Shown: in pieces, positions 58,930 to 64,000 of the stretch | Numbering within the stretch: position 1 is the first letter of the stretch | Layout of the letters: every line of letters starts with the position of its first letter | Assembly (NCBI GenBank): GCA_014526335.1 | Contig: JACTAT010000010.1 | Coordinates: 2,089,943 to 2,153,942, forward strand | From: Chrysaora quinquecirrha | Taxonomy: Eukaryota > Cnidaria > Scyphozoa > Semaeostomeae > Pelagiidae | Length of the DNA: 64,000 bases | Reading direction: 5' to 3' | The notes under the pieces: model-generated | What the model was told of the DNA's origin: nothing | Seen by the model: the letters and a program-made list of their open reading frames with translations, nothing else | Databases searched by the model: none | Program-made: the position numbers and the translations under genes

Positions 58930-58983
58930 CAAATCATATTTCACATCCAAAAAGTTGTTTTGAGTTGAGATATTTCCCGCCAT
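58930..58983 (-). CDS. Possible 5' coding exon (18 codons)
   Basis: An ATG at 58983 opens 18 codons (MAGNISTQNNFLDVKYDL) that end in phase 0 at a consensus donor G|GTAAGT. An E2F-type TTTCCCGCC site (plus strand) overlaps the start codon. I could not find its next exon or name the gene. Confidence 0.35.
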
Positions 58984-61032
58984 GATTTTGTTTTGAACAG
59001 GGAGCAGGGAAGAGAGAGTCTGTCTCCAAGATGCAAGCCTCGTCTTGACTTAAGCCTCGTACTAGTAGCTCCTCCGCAGCGCAATTCCTTTAGCAATAAG
59101 ATTTTTCTACCCTCATAGCTCAGTGAGTTTCTCCATAAAATCTTTACATTTTAAATGAGCAAAGTTTGTCTTCTCGACAGAAAAAACCCGACAAACTCAA
59201 TACCATTTACTATTGCCTTTGAATTAAAAAATGAATCTTATCTTAAATTCTTATAACCAATAATACGATGAAATTTAATCTTGGTTTCCTAAACAGCCCA
59301 AAATCTTGACAAAGACTTTGCGATACTATGTAACTTCTTTAGCTTAAGGCATTTAATCCTACTGGTGTAGCTCCAAGCACGTTGCTTTCATGTGGGTGAC
59401 TGAGAGTTGGGATGATGTAATTCATAATTGATCAACTCACAGAAACAGAGAAGAAATAGCTAACATAAAAAAACTGCTTATGCGCTTTGATAACTTTGAA
59501 ATTTTGGGAAATTCCACTCTGCAAATTATTAAGTGAACACATTTTTAGCAACTTAAGTTTTTTTTATTAGAAAAAACTTCAAATTCGCTACAAAACATCC
59601 GCGTGATGAGAATGAATATTCAAAGAAACCATTGCAGTGGAAAAGAGATGCGAAACGAAAGGCTTTCGAAAACCATTACAATGAGAAAAGATGTTATAAG
59701 AAGCTGCTACAAAGCGGGTAGATATTTAAAGAAACCAATGCAACGTGAAGAATCTCGAAGAAACCATTACAATGAGAAATGAAGTTACTGCAATGCGCTT
59801 AGATGCGAGCAGACGGAATTTTTTAAGAAACCGCTATAATAAGAAAAGTTGGAAACCGTTACAATGAGAGAGAAAGGTTGTTATAAGAAACTATAACATA
59901 GCGAAAAGCAATGTTAAGAATCCAATGCAACACATTGTGTTTTGCACAATTTTACAAGCAACTTTAAGTTCGTTTTAAGATTCAGTTTTAAGGCAAAGTT
60001 TATGCATCAGCACGGGGGTACACCCTTTTGTATGCTGACAGGTATGTGCCCCTCAAATGAGTTGGTTTTTCTTCAAAAAATTCCTACAGTTGGGTCCAAC
60101 ATACGCCTTAAAAAATATCTTTATACCAATATGCCCCTACCTCGCCCCTAAAAGGCGTGAGATCATTTTTGAACGGCCCCAAAGAGAATTGGAAAAAAAA
60201 TCGATTATCCATAGAACTAGAAGTAATCAAATTCTCGTACACGGAATGTTACTCAAGGCTTTGTTCCATGTGGCACATCAGATCGCCCGCACGCGTCCCG
60301 GATTAATCGGTAGCTTCACTACAATTCCACGTTGATCGCAAGAATTAGTTGCATAAAGCTACAGTATACAAAACCGATTAGCACAAAGCTTAGCGGACAG
60401 CGTTCAAAGAATACTGCCGCAGGATTGTTTCAGATTTCTACGTGCGAAGGATGAGCGCATTGTGTGGGGATTTGATGTCACGGATATACCATTTGTTCAT
60501 GAATGAATTCATGATAGGACCGAGCTTCAATACAGACATAGGTGCAGAAATTGTTCTCGAAAAGTAATAGATGCAGACATAGGTACAAACTCCAAAGTGT
60601 ATAAACGCTGGAGAAGTGGACATTAGTAGAAATTGTACTCGTGACGAATACTGAATATATCCCAACCATTATTAAGATATCTAATATTTCAGCCCTCACA
60701 GAATGACTTTAACTATTTACAAAGATTGCGCTAAAATTATTTAATTCTTGTTTCACAAGCAGTGATTTGTAACGCGGTCAAACGGTCAAACATTGCTTGA
60801 AAAACAATTTTGACCAATAAAAGTTGATAAATTAAAAGTATCGCAGAATCTGACAACAATATCCTCACAGCTAAAGCATTTTTGATGATTGATAAAAAAA
60901 TCATTTCAAATAATATACAGCGTATCAAATTTTGTTACAATTACATTTGATAAGATATTACAGCTAAGCTTGTAAATAAATAGCTTATTGTTGTAGAAAA
61001 TCGACGAAAGTCACAATACTGATTGAGACGTG
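58984..61032. other. Intergenic, no confident gene
   Basis: AT-rich sequence. A family B MITE fragment (GTCAAACGGTCAAACATTGC) lies near 60776-60800. Open frames at 59.9-60.7 kb lack recognisable motifs. Confidence 0.4.
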
Positions 61033-61374
61033 TTATGGTATAGACTCAAGAGAAAAGGCTCGTGGGAAAAAGGAACGCACAGTGGAACGCACATATAACG
61101 GTGTAAAAACTCCATATAATAACCAACCACCATCCTCCATTCTACGGCCACAAACAACCATATTACGACCATTAACCTCTATATAACGGCCTCCAACCTG
61201 CATATAACGGTCAACAGTCTCAATATAACGATTAAAAATCCCCAAATAACGATCACGATCACCAACCTCCATAAAGCAGTCAACAACCTCCATATAGCGA
61301 TCGACAACCTCTATAAAACGTCCACTAACTTCCATTAAATAACGATCAACTATAGCACGAAGGCTATTTTCCAT
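61033..61374 (-). repeat. 21-bp minisatellite inside an ATG-initiated 113-codon frame
   Basis: The minus frame encodes about eight degenerate heptapeptides of the type VDRYMEV (for example VDCFMEV, VDRYMQV, GGRYIEV, NGRNMVV). The DNA unit is about 21 bp (CCTCCATATAACGGTCAACAA-like on plus). It has a true ATG and a stop and no intron. Chance retention of frame is possible because 21 is a multiple of three. Confidence 0.6.
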
Positions 61375-61704
61375 TGTCGAGAGATGTTTGAGCTATGTAG
61401 CTTTGTTTTACTAATAAACAATCTTTAGGACAAAAATATTTGTTCCAGAGATCATTTTGGGTTATTAGTCCTTTTAAAGGACTCCTTTAGATATAAGGCA
61501 AAAACAAACCATTGCTTGTCAAACATTTTTGGGTTCTTTGGAGGTGTCCGATATAAAGAGCTGTCCGTTATTTAGGCCCGATAATGGCCGGTATCCCCAT
61601 ATCTATCCTCGCCCGTAAAATTTGAAAGTTAAATTTCAAATTACATAAAAATGGGTTAAGGAGATAGACGGGGCATTCTTGCTGTTATTTACATTAAAAA
61701 TTGT

Positions 61705-63306
61705 TTACTCATCTTTGATAAAAACTCTTGGTCTTGAAAATATCTTCATCGCTGTCTCGACTTCTTGTAATTTTTTCTCTAAAAGTTCTTTACGTTGTCT
61801 GACTCTCAAAGTGTCCTTGCTTACGGGTAATGATTGCAGTTCTCGTAACATCTCAGATTGTGCTGAAATGAATCGGTTAAATAGATCAAATTCATGAATA
61901 AATGAGCTCTGGTGAATTTTGACAGCTTGCCTTCTTGAATAAATATTTCAAGGGGCGATGCACACGGGCAACTTTCTTACATTCTTCTAGGCATTTAGCG
62001 ATGCACAGTTTACACCTCGCTGCGCCGTGTGCATGGTCGATTTTGGTCGATTTTCTCGAGAACGTTCTCAAGAACGGATGAAAAGGACCGACTAATAAAA
62101 TTGAGGACCTCTGGAAGGTCCTTGATTTTCACAAGTCGATTGTTTTCTTCGCGGTTTCTGTCATCAGGGATTAACTTCACTCTCTCGTCTACCATGGAAT
62201 CGTGGACCTTCGGAGGCATGTTTTCATTAGATTTGCAAAAGGAAATCGTGCGTTTTGATAAAATAAAATTTAACTGATTCCTGGAGATGATAGGTTGTCA
62301 TGAACGTCATTAAATGAAATGAAAACTTAGTAAAACGCAATGGAAACAGCAACGAATAATGCTCTTTTTGCCTTCTTTCCCATTTGGTTGCTACCCAGAG
62401 ACGCAAAACGGCTGTTTAACCCATGAAATATATCAAAATGAATTAATCAAAGATTTCCAAGGTCTTTCAAAACCTATCTCTGAAATTTTTGCAAATGCGG
62501 TACAAATTTTCACGGGAATCATTTTGTTTTGATAGAAATTTCTTTAGCTTTTTCGGCCAGTGATTTTTCCATTGAAGTTGTTTGGATCCAAAATAATTAA
62601 CAGTAATGTCAACAGAAATTACTGTAATTGGCATCTGCTGTTACATGTCCATTTCAAAAGTAAGAAGGAAACTGAGGAATTTAGAATTTAGAGGAATGTT
62701 GCCTGCTGTTTTAAGAAAGTTTCAGTGCTCGTGTGCATCGTATTATTCTTAGCCCTGTATTTTATTAAGAACAGGCAGTGATTGTGAGAGGCTGTTCTGT
62801 ACCACTAGTTTCTATTTAAAGAAGACGCACAGTGCTTTTGAGAGGATGTAATGAACTTCGTTTGTTCTTATATGGCTCAAAGAAGCCCATGTTTTAAATG
62901 CCGTTTAGCCTGGAATTGTTTAATATGGAATAGAAAAGATAATGTCAAGATCACTCTCAAATTTGTGTCTGTTTGTGTGTCCCTGCTCTTCGGAGCACTG
63001 TGAACCTTATTACAAAGCGACTGGCGCGAAACCAAATTTCACCTTCACCTTCAGTTGAAAAGTACAAGGGTATATGAAATCAATAGAAACAGCTGATGGT
63101 CCAAATGACATGAAATAAGATACTTATGCAAACAAAGCGAAATTTTATTTTAAAATTCGCTTTATTCTTACATTTTTCAACATATCCAATGTTTTCTTCG
63201 TTCTTCATCAGGCATCAAACTATGACCAGCTGGAATACTGGGATCAGGCATGTTGGCTATACGAGCTTCTTCTTCGTGTTTCCATTGCTCTTGTCGTTGT
63301 TTCAAA
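61705..63306 (-). CDS. Enkurin-domain protein (ENKD1-like), last two exons
   Basis: Exon 63306-63172 follows acceptor TTTTTCTCAG. It encodes LKQRQEQWKHEEEARIANMP and then DPSIPAGHSLMPDEER before donor T|GTAAGA. Exon 61862-61705 follows acceptor ATTTCAG. It encodes QSEMLRELQSLPVSKDTLRV, then a basic, charged helix, and ends IFSRPRVFIKDE. These blocks are the C-terminal enkurin domain, and the MPDEER and IFSRP motifs resemble ENKD1 more than ENKUR. Such proteins bind microtubules or cilia. The upstream exon is out of frame at its 3' end. After DEER the runs AGAAAACATTG and TTGAAAAATG each appear one A short. Two extra A's would give a continuous frame and the right splice phase. Further 5' exons lie beyond the window. 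Confidence 0.7.
63018..63053 (+). mobile_element. SINE family 1 tail fragment
   Basis: GCGACTGGCGCGAAACCAAA is followed by TTTCACCTTCACCTTCA, the 3' end of the family 1 SINE. Confidence 0.55.
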
Positions 63307-63430
63307 CTGAGAAAAACAGATACAGGAAAAATATGAGCCAGCAACTTCGAGGACGCGTTCAGCTCACGAACGGTAGGTTATAGATAGACTGGCTGGCCTG
63401 TTACACAAGCCTCTGTTATGCTCCACAGTA

Positions 63431-63730
63431 GTGACCCCAGCCAAACGATTAGACATTGTTTGTCAAACATTTGAGATTTGTTTTACAAGGAATGTTTGAA
63501 CGTATGGTATTGTCGCAAACATTGGTTGATTAGCAGAGTCTGGCAGCTTTGTTTCAGAAAACTTCAAAACATTTATCTGTTTGCAACAAGCAAGAAATGT
63601 TTGACGAATTATGTTTTGCAACGCGGCCAAAAGGGCATACATTTCATCTTTTTAAGCAAATCCCAAATGTTTTCAAAACAATTTTTCATCTTTTAATTAG
63701 AGCTTGGTGGACGAAAGCCCACTGGGGTAG
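63431..63730. mobile_element. Palindromic MITE family B, copy 4
   Basis: Begins CCAGCCAAACGATTAGACAT, TTGTTTGTCAAACATTTGAG and carries AACGCGGCCAAAAGGGCATAC in the right half. The right edge is eroded. Confidence 0.6.
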
Positions 63731-63732
63731 AC

Positions 63733-64000
63733 TTAGGCCCTGTCGAAAAGATCAAACATTGTTTGTCAAACATTTGAAATTTACTTGTCAAGTAAGATGT
63801 TCTACTGTTTGGCCGCGTCGCAAAACAATGCTTGCCAAACATTTCAAAAAGCAACAAAATGTTTTTGAATTTTGTTTTTGAAAGACAAATCCTGCTTATT
63901 AATGCTTTTCGTGCAATGTTTTATGACGTGGCCAAACGTTCAAAGATTGCTTGACGAGCACATTTCAAATGCAAGACAAAGAATGTTTGATCGTTTGGTC
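63733..64000. mobile_element. Palindromic MITE family B, copy 5, cut by window end
   Basis: The left edge TAGGCCCTGTCGAAAAGATC leads to mirrored CATTGTTTGTCAAACATTTG, GTTTGGCCGCGTCGC, GACGTGGCCAAACG and a final GTTTGATCGTTTGGTC at the last base. The right terminus lies just outside the window. Confidence 0.8.

Noticed and set aside
62010..62277. Frames on both strands near 62.1 kb
   Set aside because: The region shares GGAATCGTGGACCTT with hairpin MITEs and lies inside the ENKD1-like intron. Likely transposon debris.
62360..62410. X-box-like GTTGCTACCCAGAGAC near the ENKD1-like gene
   Set aside because: Only one half-site fits the RFX motif and it lies within the gene's 3' intron, not at a promoter.

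Overview
This window is animal (metazoan) nuclear DNA. The evidence is AT-rich sequence, small exons with GT-AG introns, animal gene families (bHLH factors, CAP, PELP1, SDAD1, an ANTXR-like receptor, METTL21, an ENKD1-like gene), tRNA-derived SINEs, many MITEs, one small LTR element and long microsatellites. Gene content and repeat style suggest a non-vertebrate, perhaps a cnidarian or another marine invertebrate. The species cannot be fixed from sequence alone. There are no bacterial operons, CRISPR arrays or phage genes.

Layout. 1-6.8 kb: degenerate tandem repeats, SINE fragments and a (TTAG)n array. 6.82-7.32 kb: a bHLH transcription factor (+). 7.3-15.7 kb: duplicated segments, a MITE, a 12-mer minisatellite with 137-bp higher-order units, GAT repeats and one possible decayed coding fragment. 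15.73-17.76 kb: the first two exons of an ANTXR/VWA-type receptor (+), running into a 500-N gap. On the other side of the gap is the 5' part of SDAD1 (-), so two convergent genes lose their 3' parts at the same gap. 19.8-23.2 kb: two intronless, head-to-head DHRS4-like dehydrogenases, both ending in the peroxisomal signal SRL, separated by a ~0.9 kb polypurine tract.

23.9-32.6 kb: a CAP (adenylyl cyclase-associated protein) gene with 13 exons reconstructed here. Its introns hold a 35+35 bp palindrome, MITEs, two SINE families and a complete non-autonomous LTR element (TRIM) with identical 262-bp LTRs. The TRIM abuts exon 10 exactly where about 60-75 conserved CAP residues are missing. 33.1-36.8 kb: PELP1 (+) in two exons, with a ~0.9 kb TA-flanked DNA transposon in its intron. 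37.45-39.76 kb: four 3' exons of a METTL21-family lysine methyltransferase (-), convergent with PELP1.

40-45 kb is tandem repeats, including five exact-period 121-bp units and 1.4 kb of (ATC)n. 45.24-45.78 kb: the terminal exon of a second, neurogenin/atonal-like bHLH gene (-) with a one-base frameshift in an A5 run. 46-61 kb is mostly MITEs, satellites and SINEs, with two weak first-exon candidates. 61.7-63.3 kb: two 3' exons of an ENKD1-like enkurin-domain gene (-), also with homopolymer frameshifts. The window ends inside a palindromic MITE.

The genes do not form a pathway. PELP1 and SDAD1 both belong to families that act in 60S ribosome assembly. The two bHLH factors are unrelated in detail.
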